Assembly: GCF_027947575.1 (NCBI RefSeq)
Contig: NZ_CP116256.1
Span: forward strand, 1,984,001 to 2,048,000
Length of the DNA: 64,000 nucleotides
Reading direction: 5' to 3'
From: Streptomyces rubrogriseus
GTDB taxonomy: Bacteria > Actinomycetota > Actinomycetes > Streptomycetales > Streptomycetaceae
Shown here: one piece after another, positions 18,796 to 28,650 of the stretch
Position numbering within the stretch: the stretch's first letter is position 1
Layout of the letters: every line of letters begins with the position of its first letter
Translations under genes and position numbers: made by a program
Notes under the pieces: generated by a model
Told to the model about the DNA's origin: nothing
Database searches by the model: none
Seen by the model: the letters and a program-made list of their open reading frames with translations, nothing else

Positions 18796-19605
18796 GTGAG
18801 TGTGCTCGACGAGATCATCGACGGAGTCCGTGCCGACCTCGCGGAGCGGCAGGCGCGCGTCAGCCTCGACGAGCTCAAGGAGCGCGCGGCCAAGGCTCGC
18901 CCCGCCAAGGACGGCGTGGCCGCGCTGCGCGGCGACGGCGTCAAGGTCATCTGCGAGGTCAAGCGCTCCAGCCCCTCCAAGGGCGCGCTGGCGGCCATCG
19001 CCGACCCGGCCGGGCTCGCCGCCGACTACGAGGCGGGCGGCGCCGCCGTCATCTCCGTCCTCACCGAGGAGCGCCGCTTCGGCGGCTCGCTGGCCGACCT
19101 GGACTCGGTCCGCGCGCGCGTGGACATCCCCGTGCTGCGCAAGGACTTCATCGTCACCTCGTACCAGCTGTGGGAGGCCCGCGCCCACGGTGCCGACCTC
19201 GTACTGCTGATCGTCGCGGCCCTCGAGCAGCCGGCCCTGGAGTCGCTGATCGAGCGCGCCGAGTCCATCGGCCTCACCCCGCTGGTCGAGGTGCACGACG
19301 AGGACGAGGTCGAGCGCGCCGTGGACGCGGGCGCCAAGGTCATCGGCGTCAACGCGCGCAACCTGAAGACGCTCGAGGTCGACCGCGGCACGTTCGAGCG
19401 GGTCGCCCCGGAGATCCCCGCGCACATCGTCAAGGTCGCCGAGTCCGGCGTCCGCGGCCCGCACGACCTCATCGCCTACGCAAACGAGGGCGCCGACGCC
19501 GTGCTGGTCGGCGAGTCCCTGGTCACCGGCCGGGACCCGAAGACGGCGGTCTCCGACCTGGTGGCGGCCGGCGAACATCCCGCACTCCGCCACGGCCGGG
19601 GCTGA
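18796..19605 (+). CDS. trpC: Indole-3-glycerol phosphate synthase
   Basis: 269-aa beta/alpha-barrel that closes the indole ring from CdRP. Catalytic residues are in [13 protein letters not shown] (residues 51-63) and VLRKDFIVT (near 114); [14 protein letters not shown] phosphate-binding turns occur late ([10 protein letters not shown]). Monofunctional, with no TrpF fusion, in line with PriA covering that step. GTG at 18796 has AAGGGGGCC about 8 nt upstream. It leads a trpC-trpM-trpB-trpA group. Confidence 0.97.
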   Translation: MSVLDEIIDGVRADLAERQARVSLDELKERAAKARPAKDGVAALRGDGVKVICEVKRSSPSKGALAAIADPAGLAADYEAGGAAVISVLTEERRFGGSLADLDSVRARVDIPVLRKDFIVTSYQLWEARAHGADLVLLIVAALEQPALESLIERAESIGLTPLVEVHDEDEVERAVDAGAKVIGVNARNLKTLEVDRGTFERVAPEIPAHIVKVAESGVRGPHDLIAYANEGADAVLVGESLVTGRDPKTAVSDLVAAGEHPALRHGRG

Positions 19606-19612
19606 CCCCCGG

Positions 19613-19618
19613 TAGGCT
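19613..19618 (+). promoter_or_regulatory. -10-like TAGGCT before trpM
   Basis: TAGGCT ends 6 nt before the trpM GTG at 19625, right after trpC. It could start a leaderless trpM-trpBA transcript independent of trpC. Confidence 0.4.
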
Positions 19619-19624
19619 GACCCC

Positions 19625-19819
19625 GTGACCTCCGCACTCACTCCGGCCCCCCGGGACCCGTACGCCCGCCTCGCGCGCGGCTGCCGGCCCCGAGGCTGCC
19701 GCGCTCCCGCACGCCGGGTGCACGGCCGCCGGGTGCGGTACGTCATCGGCGACGAGCCCGGGCAGGTCAACGGCATGCGATGGCTCACGCGCCCCACAAG
19801 GGGCGCGGGGCTGTCCTGA
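19625..19819 (+). CDS. trpM: TrpM, small Trp-metabolism modulator
   Basis: 64-aa, strongly basic protein between trpC and trpB. It has two Cys in GCRPRGCRAPARR (residues 20-32), a central VRYVIGDEPGQVNGMRW and an Arg/Gly-rich end. In S. coelicolor the small gene at this place (SCO2038) was named trpM and reported to modulate Trp biosynthesis and differentiation; I assign it by size and position. The last codons coincide with a GCGCCCC-ACAA-GGGGCGC hairpin, so the region may act as RNA as well as protein. GTG start without Shine-Dalgarno, TAGGCT 6 nt upstream. Confidence 0.75.
   Translation: MTSALTPAPRDPYARLARGCRPRGCRAPARRVHGRRVRYVIGDEPGQVNGMRWLTRPTRGAGLS
19789..19806 (+). repeat. Hairpin in the 3' end of trpM
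   Basis: GCGCCCC-ACAA-GGGGCGC, a perfect 7-bp stem with a 4-nt loop, followed by GGGGCTGTCC. To my recollection hairpins of this type are widely scattered in Streptomyces genomes. Here it lies inside a coding frame, 128 nt before trpB, and could terminate or slow transcription into trpBA. Confidence 0.55.
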
Positions 19820-19933
19820 ATCTCCGACTCCGTCGCGTGTGCGCGAGCAGCCGCACACGGCCCGGAGCGGTCTCATCCACCCCGCCCCCACGGCGATTCT
19901 GTCCACACCAGACACTCACCGTGAGGTACACGC

Positions 19934-21213
<1,280 letters not shown>

Positions 21214-21217
<4 letters not shown>

Positions 21218-22029
21218 GCGGGAACGTACAGCTGCTGAACGACACCCTCGCCGCGGCGAAGTCCGAGGGGCGCGCCGCCCTGATCGCCTACCTCCCGGCC
21301 GGGTTCCCGACCGTCACGGGCGGCATCGAGGCGGTCAAGGCCGCGCTCGACGGCGGCGCCGACGTCGTCGAGGTGGGCCTGCCGCACAGCGACCCGGTGC
21401 TCGACGGCCCGGTGATCCAGACCGCCGACGACATCGCGCTGCGCGGCGGCGTGAAGATCGCCGACGTGATGCGCACGGTCCGCGAGGCGCACGAGGCCAC
21501 CGGCAAGCCGATCCTCGTCATGACGTACTGGAACCCCATCGACCGCTACGGCGTGGAGCGCTTCACCGCCGAGCTGGCCGAGGCGGGCGGCGCCGGGTGC
21601 ATCCTGCCCGACCTGCCGGTCCAGGAGTCGGCGCTGTGGCGGGAGCACGCCGACAAGCACGGGCTCGCCACGGTCTTCGTGGTCGCGCCCAGCAGCAAGG
21701 ACGCGCGCCTCGCCGAGATCACCGCGGCCGGCAGCGGCTTCGTCTACGCCGCCTCCCTCATGGGCGTCACCGGCACCCGCGAGTCGGTCGGCGCGCAGGC
21801 CGAGGACCTGGTGCGCCGCACCCGCGCCACCACCGACACCCCGGTCTGCGTCGGCCTCGGAGTCTCCAACGCCGCCCAGGCCGCCGAGGTGGCCGGCTTC
21901 GCCGACGGCGTGATCGTCGGCTCGGCCTTCGTCAAGCGGATGCTGGACGCGCCCGACGACGCGGCCGGCCTGGAGGGCGTCCGCGCGCTCGCCGCCGACC
22001 TGGCGAAGGGCGTGCGCGGACAGGCGTGA
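21214..22029 (+). CDS. trpA: Tryptophan synthase alpha chain
   Basis: 271-aa beta/alpha-barrel that cleaves indole-3-glycerol phosphate and channels indole to TrpB. Catalytic Glu is in [11 protein letters not shown] (near residue 50) and Asp in [10 protein letters not shown] (near 131). The GVTGTR loop and [10 protein letters not shown] phosphate site are present. GTG start overlaps the trpB stop (GTGA). A 13-bp hairpin 58 nt downstream probably ends the trp transcript. Confidence 0.98.
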
Positions 22030-22087
22030 CCGTCGCCGTGGGACGGGCGAGCCCATGACAGAGGTCCCTCGTACGAGTGGACCTGGG

Positions 22088-22116
22088 ACCGGGGAGGCGC
22101 GCTGCGCCTCCCCGGT
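22088..22116 (+). terminator. Strong hairpin after trpA
   Basis: ACCGGGGAGGCGC and GCGCCTCCCCGGT pair perfectly (13 bp) around a 3-nt GCT loop, then TTCGTTCT. It ends 14 nt before the start of the thioredoxin-fold gene, so it could both end trp transcription and restrain readthrough into that gene. Confidence 0.7.
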
Positions 22117-22130
22117 TCGTTCTGCGGGGT

Positions 22131-22904
22131 GTGAGCGAGAAGAACCGACAGGGAAAGCGCGGCGCCCGCGAGAAGCTGGCGGCCGAGCGCGAGAAGCAGC
22201 GGTCCAGGGACAAGCGCCGCCGTGCGCTGATCGTCGGCGCGAGCGTGGTCTGCGTGCTGGGACTCGCGGCGGTGATCGGCGTGGTCGCGGCGAACGCGGG
22301 CAAGGACGACGGCAGTGAGTCGGCCGGTCCGGTCGTGGCACCTTCGGGGGCACAGGGCAAGGACGGCCTCGCGATCCCGGTCGGCGAGGAGAGCGCCAAG
22401 TCCACGCTCACCGTCTGGGAGGACTTCCGCTGCCCGGCCTGCAAGGCCTTCGAGCTGGCGTACCGCAACACCATCCACGAGCTGACCGACGCCGGGCAGC
22501 TCAAGGTCGAGTACCACCTGGCGACCATCATCGACGGCAACATGGGCGGCACCGGCTCCCGCAAGGCCGCCAACGCCGCGGCCTGCGCCCAGGACGCCGG
22601 AAAGTTCCCGCCGTACCACGACGTGCTGTACGACAACCAGCCGCCGGAGACCGACGACGCCTTCGCCGACGAGAACAAGCTCCTCGACCTGGCGGGCAAG
22701 GTCGACGGCCTCGACACCACCCTGTTCCAGGAGTGCGTGAAGAACGGCAAGCACAACAGCTGGGTGGAGAAGTCCAACAAGGCCTTCCAGAACGGCGGCT
22801 TCAGCGGCACGCCGACGGTGCTCCTGGACGGCAAGAACATCTACCAGGACCGCTCCATGACCCCGGCCAAGCTCAAGCAGATGGTGGAGGAGGCCAACAA
22901 GTAG
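22131..22904 (+). CDS. Membrane-anchored DsbA-like thioredoxin-fold protein
   Basis: 257 aa. A basic N-terminus rich in Lys/Arg (residues 1-32) precedes one membrane helix (about 33-55); the rest is extracellular. The thioredoxin-like active site is WEDFRCPACKAF with CPAC at about residues 101-104, and a cis-proline segment GTPTVLLDGK lies near 225. This fits the DsbA/thioredoxin_4 group that forms or isomerises disulphides in exported proteins. GTG at 22131 begins right after the trpA hairpin; no strong Shine-Dalgarno. Next to lgt, another cell-envelope maturation gene. Confidence 0.9.
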   Translation: MSEKNRQGKRGAREKLAAEREKQRSRDKRRRALIVGASVVCVLGLAAVIGVVAANAGKDDGSESAGPVVAPSGAQGKDGLAIPVGEESAKSTLTVWEDFRCPACKAFELAYRNTIHELTDAGQLKVEYHLATIIDGNMGGTGSRKAANAAACAQDAGKFPPYHDVLYDNQPPETDDAFADENKLLDLAGKVDGLDTTLFQECVKNGKHNSWVEKSNKAFQNGGFSGTPTVLLDGKNIYQDRSMTPAKLKQMVEEANK

Positions 22905-22980
22905 CGCGCCCGCTCGTTACGGACCCGTAGCCGGGCTGCCCGCCGCGCCCCCCGTCCGACACGGTAGCGTCGACCCTGCC

Positions 22981-24012
22981 ATGGAACTTGCCTTCATTCC
23001 CAGCCCGTCGCGCGGGGTGCTGCACCTCGGTCCCGTCCCGCTGCGCGGCTACGCGTTCTGCATCATCATCGGCGTCTTCGTTGCCGTCTGGCTCGGCAAC
23101 AAGCGCTGGGTCGCCCGGGGCGGGCGGCCGGGCACGGTGGCCGACATCGCGGTCTGGGCCGTTCCCTTCGGCCTGATCGGCGGACGCCTCTACCACGTGA
23201 TCACGGACTACCAGCTGTACTTCAGCGAGGGCCGTGACTGGGTCGACGCCTTCAAGATCTGGGAGGGCGGCCTCGGCATCTGGGGCGCCATCGCGTTCGG
23301 CGCGGTGGGTGCCTGGATCGGCGCCCGCCGCCGGGGCGTCCCGATGCCCGCCTACGCCGACGCCGTCGCCCCCGGCATCGCCCTCGCGCAGGCCATCGGC
23401 CGCTGGGGCAACTGGTTCAACCAGGAGCTGTACGGCAAGGCGACCGACCTGCCGTGGGCCGTGGAGATCACCTCGACCGCCGACGGACGGGTGCCGGGCA
23501 CGTACCACCCGACGTTCCTGTACGAGTCGCTGTGGTGCATCGGTGTCGCGCTGCTCGTCATCTGGGCCGACCGCCGCTTCAAGCTCGGCCACGGGCGCGC
23601 CTTCGCGCTGTACGTCGCCGCGTACTGCGTGGGCCGCTTCTGGACCGAGTACCTGCGCGTCGACGACGCCCACCACATCCTGGGTCTCCGGCTGAACAAC
23701 TGGACCGCGCTCTTCGTCTTCCTGCTCGCCGTGCTGTACATCGTGCTCTCGGCGCGGAAGCGGCCCGGCCGGGAGGCCGTGGTGGAGCCGGGCGCGGAGT
23801 CCGTCGCCGGTGACACCGGGTCCGCGGCGGACAAGGACGCCAAGGACGCCAAGGACAGCGAGAACGACGCGGACGCCGCGGAGAAGAGCGATGCCTCCGG
23901 CGCCTCCGCGGCCCCGGAGGACTCGTCGGGCGCGGACGAAGCGGATGCCGCGGACGACGCGAAGGACGCCGAGGGCGTGACGAACGGCGCCGACTCCGCC
24001 AAGAAGGGCTGA
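22981..24012 (+). CDS. lgt: Prolipoprotein diacylglyceryl transferase
   Basis: 343-aa membrane enzyme that transfers diacylglycerol from phosphatidylglycerol to the lipobox cysteine of prolipoproteins. The family signature GRWGNWFNQELYG is at about residues 140-152; GLIGGRLYHV near 66 and YHPTFLYESLW near 178 are also conserved. Seven hydrophobic segments are seen. The last 85 residues are a cytosolic low-complexity tail rich in Asp, Ala, Glu and Lys, typical of actinobacterial Lgt but long. The ATG has TAGCGT 10 nt upstream, which may be its -10. A convergent hairpin follows. Confidence 0.96.
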   Translation: MELAFIPSPSRGVLHLGPVPLRGYAFCIIIGVFVAVWLGNKRWVARGGRPGTVADIAVWAVPFGLIGGRLYHVITDYQLYFSEGRDWVDAFKIWEGGLGIWGAIAFGAVGAWIGARRRGVPMPAYADAVAPGIALAQAIGRWGNWFNQELYGKATDLPWAVEITSTADGRVPGTYHPTFLYESLWCIGVALLVIWADRRFKLGHGRAFALYVAAYCVGRFWTEYLRVDDAHHILGLRLNNWTALFVFLLAVLYIVLSARKRPGREAVVEPGAESVAGDTGSAADKDAKDAKDSENDADAAEKSDASGASAAPEDSSGADEADAADDAKDAEGVTNGADSAKKG

Positions 24013-24032
24013 CCCCAGCCCGCAAGCTACGC

Positions 24033-24070
24033 CGCCGAGGGCGCCCGGGACTCTCCGGGCGCCCTCGGCG
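24033..24070. terminator. Bidirectional terminator between lgt and the CitE-like gene
   Basis: Perfect 16-bp stem (arms 24033-24048 and 24055-24070) with loop GACTCT, placed 21 nt after lgt and 18 nt after the stop of the minus-strand gene. Confidence 0.8.
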
Positions 24071-24087
24071 TATGCCGGGGCCGGGGT

Positions 24088-24912
24088 TCAGGACAGGGTG
24101 GGCCGCCGGGCCAGCGACAGCGTCCGCCGGGCCGTCGCCACCACCGCCGCGTCGATGAACCGGCCGTCCGGCAGCGCCTGCGCACCCGGCTGGACCGTGG
24201 CCGCCTTGACGATCGTCTCCGCCTCCTCCAGCTCCCGTTCGGTGGGCAGATAGGCCCGCTCGATGATCGGCAGCTGGCGCGGGTGGATCGCGGCCCGCCC
24301 CAGGAAGCCCAGGGCGCGGCCGTGGGCGCAGGACGCCGCCAGGCCCTCCAGGTCCCGGGTGTCCGGATGCACCGTCTGGGACGGCGGCGCCAGGCCCGCC
24401 GCCCGCGCGGCCACGACCACGCGCGAGCGCGACCAGTCCAGGCCCGCGTCCCCGCGCACGCCCAGGTCGGCACGGAGGTCCGCCTCACCGAGGGCGATCC
24501 CGCGCAGTGCCGGATGGGCCGCGGCGATCCGGTACGCCCGCTCCACCCCCAGGGCCGTCTCCAGCAGGGCGTACAGCGGCGGTCCGCCGGTCAGCGCGGC
24601 GACGCCGGTCACCTGCTCCGGCGACGTCACCTTGGGCAGCCGCAGCCCGGACAGCCCCGGCAGCGCGGCCAGCGCCGCCAGGTCCCCGGCGGCGAGCGGA
24701 CCGTCCAGGGCGTTGACGCGGACGTGCACCGGCACCGGCTGCGGCTCGGTGAGCAGCTCGGCCGTGGCGTCGCGGGCGTACTCCTTGCGGTCGGCGGCGA
24801 CCGCGTCCTCCAGGTCGATCACCACCACGTCGGCACCGGCGGCCAGCGCCTTGGCCACCACCGGGGGCCGGTCCCCCGGCACGTACAGCCAGGTCAGCGG
24901 GGGTGCGGTCAT
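24088..24912 (-). CDS. HpcH/HpaI aldolase / CitE-like lyase
   Basis: 274 aa, related to the CitE subunit of citrate lyase and to malyl-CoA/citramalyl-CoA lyases. Visible motifs are LYVPGDRPPVVAKAL near the N-terminus, VIDLEDAVAADRKEYAR near 31 with the metal-ligand acids, HVRVNALDG, LLETALGVERAYRI near 117 with the ligand Glu, and LGEADLRADLGV. The C-terminal FLGRAAIHPRQLPIIE is also typical. Its ATG overlaps the stop of the CoA-transferase gene by 4 nt. The pair suggests CoA-thioester cleavage or formation; substrate unknown. Confidence 0.88.
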   Translation of the reverse strand: MTAPPLTWLYVPGDRPPVVAKALAAGADVVVIDLEDAVAADRKEYARDATAELLTEPQPVPVHVRVNALDGPLAAGDLAALAALPGLSGLRLPKVTSPEQVTGVAALTGGPPLYALLETALGVERAYRIAAAHPALRGIALGEADLRADLGVRGDAGLDWSRSRVVVAARAAGLAPPSQTVHPDTRDLEGLAASCAHGRALGFLGRAAIHPRQLPIIERAYLPTERELEEAETIVKAATVQPGAQALPDGRFIDAAVVATARRTLSLARRPTLS

Positions 24913-26123
24913 ACGACGCCGTCCTCACGCAGCTCCTTGACGTCCGCCGGGGTGAGTCCCAGCCCGGTCAGCACCTCCTCGGTGTCGGCGCCGTGCGGGC
25001 GGCCCGCCCAGCGGATCGCGCCCGGGGTGGCGGAGAGCCGGAAGAGGACGTTCTGCATGCGCAGCGGGCCCAGCTCGGGATCGTCGACCGTGGTGACGGT
25101 GTCGAGGGCCTGGTACTGCGGGTCGGCCAGCACGTCCCGCACGTCCTGGACCGGTGCGATGGCCGCCTCGGCCTTCTCGAACGCCGCGAGCACGTCGGCG
25201 CGGGTGTGCCGGGCGATCCAGTCGCCGACCGCCGCGTCCAGCACGTCTGTGTGCCGGGCCCGGTCGGCGCCGGTCGCGAACCAGGGCTCGTCGATCAGCT
25301 CCGGGCGGCCCACCAGCCGCATCACCCGCTCGGCGACCGACTGGGCCGAGGTGGAGACGGCGACCCAGGTGCCGTCGGCGGTGCGGTAGGTGTTGCGCGG
25401 GGCGTTGTTCTGCGAGCGGTTGCCGGTGCGCGGCTGGACGTGGCCGAGCTGGTCGTACCAGAGGGGCTGCGGGCCCAGCACGGTCAGGATCGGCTCGATG
25501 ATCGCCATGTCGACGACCTGGCCCTCGCCGGTGCGCTCCCGGGCGGCCAGCGCGGTCATCACGGCGTACGCCGTCGCCAGCGCCGCGATCGAGTCCGCGA
25601 GGCCGAACGGCGGCAGCGTCGGCGGCGCGTCGGGCTCGCCGGTCATCGCGGCGAAACCGCTCATGGCCTCGGCGAGGGTGCCGAAGCCGGGACGGCGCGC
25701 GTACGGTCCGAACTGGCCGAAGCCGGTGACCCGGGTGAGGACCAGGCGCGGGTTGACGGCGGACAGCTCGTCCCAGCCCAGGTCCCACTTCTCCAGGGTG
25801 CCCGGCCGGAAGTTCTCGACGACCACGTCGGCGGTGGCGGCGAGCCGGAGCAGGGTGGTGCGCCCGGCGGGTTTCGACAGGTCCAGGGTGATCGTGCGCT
25901 TGTTGCGGCCCAGCAGCTTCCACCACAGGCCCACCCCGTCCTTCGAGGGACCGTGTCCCCGGGAGGGGTCGGGCCGGGTGGGGTGCTCGACCTTGATCAC
26001 CTCGGCGCCGAAGTCGCCGAGCATGGTGGCGGCGAGCGGTCCCGCGAAGAGCGTGGCGAGGTCGAGGACGCGCAGGCCGGTCAGGGGAGGGGAGACGGGG
26101 GCGGGGGCGGCGGGCTCGGGCAT
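24909..26123 (-). CDS. CaiB/BaiF family CoA-transferase
   Basis: 404-aa class III CoA-transferase that moves CoA between carboxylic acids. It opens with LTGLRVLDLATLFAGPLAATMLGDFGAEVIKVE, has DVVVENFRPGTLEKWDLG near 105 and the nucleophile Asp likely in PFGLADSIAALATAYA near 175. RNTYRTADGTWVAV and the C-terminal half are also family-typical. ATG at 26123 has GGGAGG upstream on its strand. It overlaps the preceding ADP-ribosylglycohydrolase gene by 43 nt and the CitE-like gene by 4 nt, so the row is likely one operon. Confidence 0.92.
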   Translation of the reverse strand: MPEPAAPAPVSPPLTGLRVLDLATLFAGPLAATMLGDFGAEVIKVEHPTRPDPSRGHGPSKDGVGLWWKLLGRNKRTITLDLSKPAGRTTLLRLAATADVVVENFRPGTLEKWDLGWDELSAVNPRLVLTRVTGFGQFGPYARRPGFGTLAEAMSGFAAMTGEPDAPPTLPPFGLADSIAALATAYAVMTALAARERTGEGQVVDMAIIEPILTVLGPQPLWYDQLGHVQPRTGNRSQNNAPRNTYRTADGTWVAVSTSAQSVAERVMRLVGRPELIDEPWFATGADRARHTDVLDAAVGDWIARHTRADVLAAFEKAEAAIAPVQDVRDVLADPQYQALDTVTTVDDPELGPLRMQNVLFRLSATPGAIRWAGRPHGADTEEVLTGLGLTPADVKELREDGVV

Positions 26124-27484
26124 GGGCGGGTGGCCTCCCGGTGGGTGAGGTGGGCGAGGGTGTCGAAGCCGGTGCCGTCGAAGTCGCCGACGGAGGTGGC
26201 GAGGCGGTTCTTCAGCGGGGTCGTCCAGTGCTCGGGAAGCGCGGCGGGGGAACCGGCGAGCAGTCCGGCGACGCCGCCCACGGTGGCGCCGTTGGAGTCG
26301 GTGTCCCAGCCGCCGGAGACGACGCGGGAGACGGAGCCGGTGAAGTCTCCGTCCGCGTGGGTGAGCGCGGCGGCGATCAGGGCGGTGTTGGGGATCGCGT
26401 GCACCCAGTGGTGGGCCGGGGAGTGGACGGCGTGGAGCCGGTCCACGACCGTGTCGAAGTCGGCGTGCGCGCCCGCGAGCCGTACGGCGTGCCGGACGGC
26501 CCCGGCGAGGCGGGAACCGGGCGGGACGACCGCGAGTCCGGCGCGCAGACAGGCGTGGACGTCGGGTGCGTCGTCGGGGGCGGCGGTGGCGACGACGGCC
26601 GCCGCGAACATGGCCGCGTGGACGCCGTTGGCGGTGTGGCTGAGGGTCGCGTCGCGGTGCGTCTGCTCGGCGGCGGCGCCCGGGTCGCCGGGGTTGGTCC
26701 AGCCGTGCACGTCGGCGCGGATCAGGGCGCCGATCCACTCGCGGAAGGGGTTGCGGTGGCGGGCGGTGTGCGGGGGTTCGAGGCCGGTGAGGAGGTTGCG
26801 GAGGGCGACCCGTTCGGCGGTGAAGGTGCGGCCGGGCGGGAGTTCGTCGAGCCAGACGCGGGCCACGTCTCCGGTGGTGAAGGCTCTGCCGTGGCGCCGC
26901 AGGAGCAGGAGAGCGAGCAGCGGGTAGTTGAGGTCGTCGTCCTCCGGCATGCCGTCGATGTTCTCGGCGAGGGAGGTCGGCGCGGAGCGGCGGTTCCAGG
27001 GGTGTGCGGTGAGCAGGTCGCGGGGGACGCCCCGGGCGGTGAAGTACGCGGTCGGGGGCCAGTTGCCGGCGGCCCGGCCGAGCAGCCGGATACCGGTGAG
27101 GGGGAGCTTCTCGACGGGTTTGCCGAGGAGGCAGCCGGCGGCGCGGCCGAGCCAGGCGGCCTCCAGCCGGCCGGGCGACACACGGGCTGCGGGATGCGGG
27201 GCGGGCCAGTCGGGGCACAGTGCCCGGATCCGGTCGAGTTCCGTCGGCTCGGCCGCCGCCAGGGGACTGGGCAGGCCGGCCAGTTCGTCCAGCAGGTCTT
27301 CCGCCAGGCGGCGCAGGCGGGGGGAGGCGGGTCCGGGCGAGGCGCCCGCCCGGGCCGGTGCCTCGCCGCCGCCCGCCGCGCGCCAGCGGGCCGCGACCGC
27401 CGACGCGTCGCGGCCGTCCAGCCGTGCCTGGCGCAGCTCGTGGCCGACCAGGTCCTCGGGCTGGACCCAGGTCAGCCGGAGCAT
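26081..27484 (-). CDS. ADP-ribosylglycohydrolase family protein, copy 1
   Basis: 467 aa, last of four related genes in this row. The DraG/ARH fold starts near residue 105 (AWLGRAAGCLLGKPVEKLP). Metal-ligand regions are MPEDDDLNYPLLALLLL near 178 and GGWDTDSNGATVGGVAGLLAG near 389; the last is the intact C-terminal signature of a subgroup with GWDTD. The first 100 residues are an extra N-terminal part. Family members remove ADP-ribose from protein, RNA or small molecules, but this subgroup may act on other nucleoside-like substrates. The Pro-rich C-terminus runs into the CoA-transferase gene. Confidence 0.88.
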   Translation of the reverse strand: MLRLTWVQPEDLVGHELRQARLDGRDASAVAARWRAAGGGEAPARAGASPGPASPRLRRLAEDLLDELAGLPSPLAAAEPTELDRIRALCPDWPAPHPAARVSPGRLEAAWLGRAAGCLLGKPVEKLPLTGIRLLGRAAGNWPPTAYFTARGVPRDLLTAHPWNRRSAPTSLAENIDGMPEDDDLNYPLLALLLLRRHGRAFTTGDVARVWLDELPPGRTFTAERVALRNLLTGLEPPHTARHRNPFREWIGALIRADVHGWTNPGDPGAAAEQTHRDATLSHTANGVHAAMFAAAVVATAAPDDAPDVHACLRAGLAVVPPGSRLAGAVRHAVRLAGAHADFDTVVDRLHAVHSPAHHWVHAIPNTALIAAALTHADGDFTGSVSRVVSGGWDTDSNGATVGGVAGLLAGSPAALPEHWTTPLKNRLATSVGDFDGTGFDTLAHLTHREATRPCPSPPPPPPSPLP

Positions 27485-28650
27485 CCGGCGCCCCCGATCG
27501 CGGCGAACGCCTCCTGGTGGGCCCGGCGGCGCCGTACGTCCCGGGCGAAGACCTCGCGCGCGACCGCGGTGAGCACCGCCGCCGGTTCCCACAGGTCCAG
27601 GCGGCTGGCCTCCGCGACGGTCTTGGCCCAGTCCTCCGGGACCGGCGATCCCAGCGCCCCGGCCAGCGCGCCCGCCATGGTGGCGATGGAGTCGCAGTCG
27701 CGGCCGTAGTTGACCGCGCCGAGCACCGCGTGCCGGAAGTCGCCGCCGGCGACGAGCAGCATGCCGAGGGCGACGGGCAGTTCCTCGATCGCGTGCAGGC
27801 GCGAGGGGCGGCGGGCGCCGAGCGAGGGGGCGCGGTAGTCGGGTCCCACCGTGTCGTACGGGGCCACCGCCGCCCGCAGCGGTGCCAGCGCCGACTCGAA
27901 GTCCGGGTGGCGTGCGGCCACCTCGCACACGGCCTCGATCGCGGCCCGGGTGCCGTCCTTGGCCAGCGACAGACAGGCGGCGACCACCGAGTCCGGGGTC
28001 GCGCCGGGAGCGCAGGCCGCGGCCACCGCCGCCGCGAAGACTCCGGCCGCCTCCCGGCCGTACGACGACTGGTGCGCGCCCGCGACGTCCAGCGCCTCGG
28101 CGTAGGCGGCCGCGGGGTGGGCCGCGTTGACCAGGCCGACCGGGGCCATGTACATCGCGGCGCCGCAGTTGACGATGTTGCCGGTGCCGGCCTCGCGGGG
28201 GTCTACGTGTCCGTAGTGGATCCGTGCGACCAGCCATTTCTCCGCGAGGAAGATCCGCTGGAGCGGCAGGGCCTCGGCCTCCAGTTCCGGGATCCAGCGC
28301 GGGTTCGTGACCAGGTCCGGGACCAGGTGTTCGGCGACCGCGTAGGCGTCGAGGTGGTCGCGGACCGTGCCGTAGACCCGCACCAGCGCGTGCGTCATCA
28401 GGGTGTCGTCGGTGACGTGCCCGTCGCCCTTGTGGTACGGGGCGATGGGCCGGGCGGTGCGCCAGGCGTCGCCGTTCCAGGGACCGACGACGCCGTGGAC
28501 GCGGCCGCCGTGGCGTTCGACGATCTGCTCGGGGGAGTAGCCCTCGACGGGACCGCCGAGCGCGTCGCCGACGGCCGCGCCGACGAGAGCGCCGGTGACG
28601 CGCTCGTCGAGGGATGCTGCGGTGCTGTGGTCCTGGGGCGGGGGAGTCAT
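27472..28650 (-). CDS. ADP-ribosylglycohydrolase family protein, copy 2
   Basis: 392 aa with all DraG-type landmarks: GALVGAAVGDALGGPVE (residues 20-36), the metal motif VTDDTLMTHAL near 80, and VNYGRDCDSIATMAGALAGA near 310, where the paired Asp residues hold the binuclear Mg/Mn centre. The middle contains AGTGNIVNCGAAMYMAPVG, seen in the subgroup. By motif it should be catalytically competent. Its stop overlaps copy 1 by 13 nt and its ATG overlaps the copy 3 stop by 4 nt. Substrate unknown. Confidence 0.9.
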   Translation of the reverse strand: MTPPPQDHSTAASLDERVTGALVGAAVGDALGGPVEGYSPEQIVERHGGRVHGVVGPWNGDAWRTARPIAPYHKGDGHVTDDTLMTHALVRVYGTVRDHLDAYAVAEHLVPDLVTNPRWIPELEAEALPLQRIFLAEKWLVARIHYGHVDPREAGTGNIVNCGAAMYMAPVGLVNAAHPAAAYAEALDVAGAHQSSYGREAAGVFAAAVAAACAPGATPDSVVAACLSLAKDGTRAAIEAVCEVAARHPDFESALAPLRAAVAPYDTVGPDYRAPSLGARRPSRLHAIEELPVALGMLLVAGGDFRHAVLGAVNYGRDCDSIATMAGALAGALGSPVPEDWAKTVAEASRLDLWEPAAVLTAVAREVFARDVRRRRAHQEAFAAIGGAGCSG

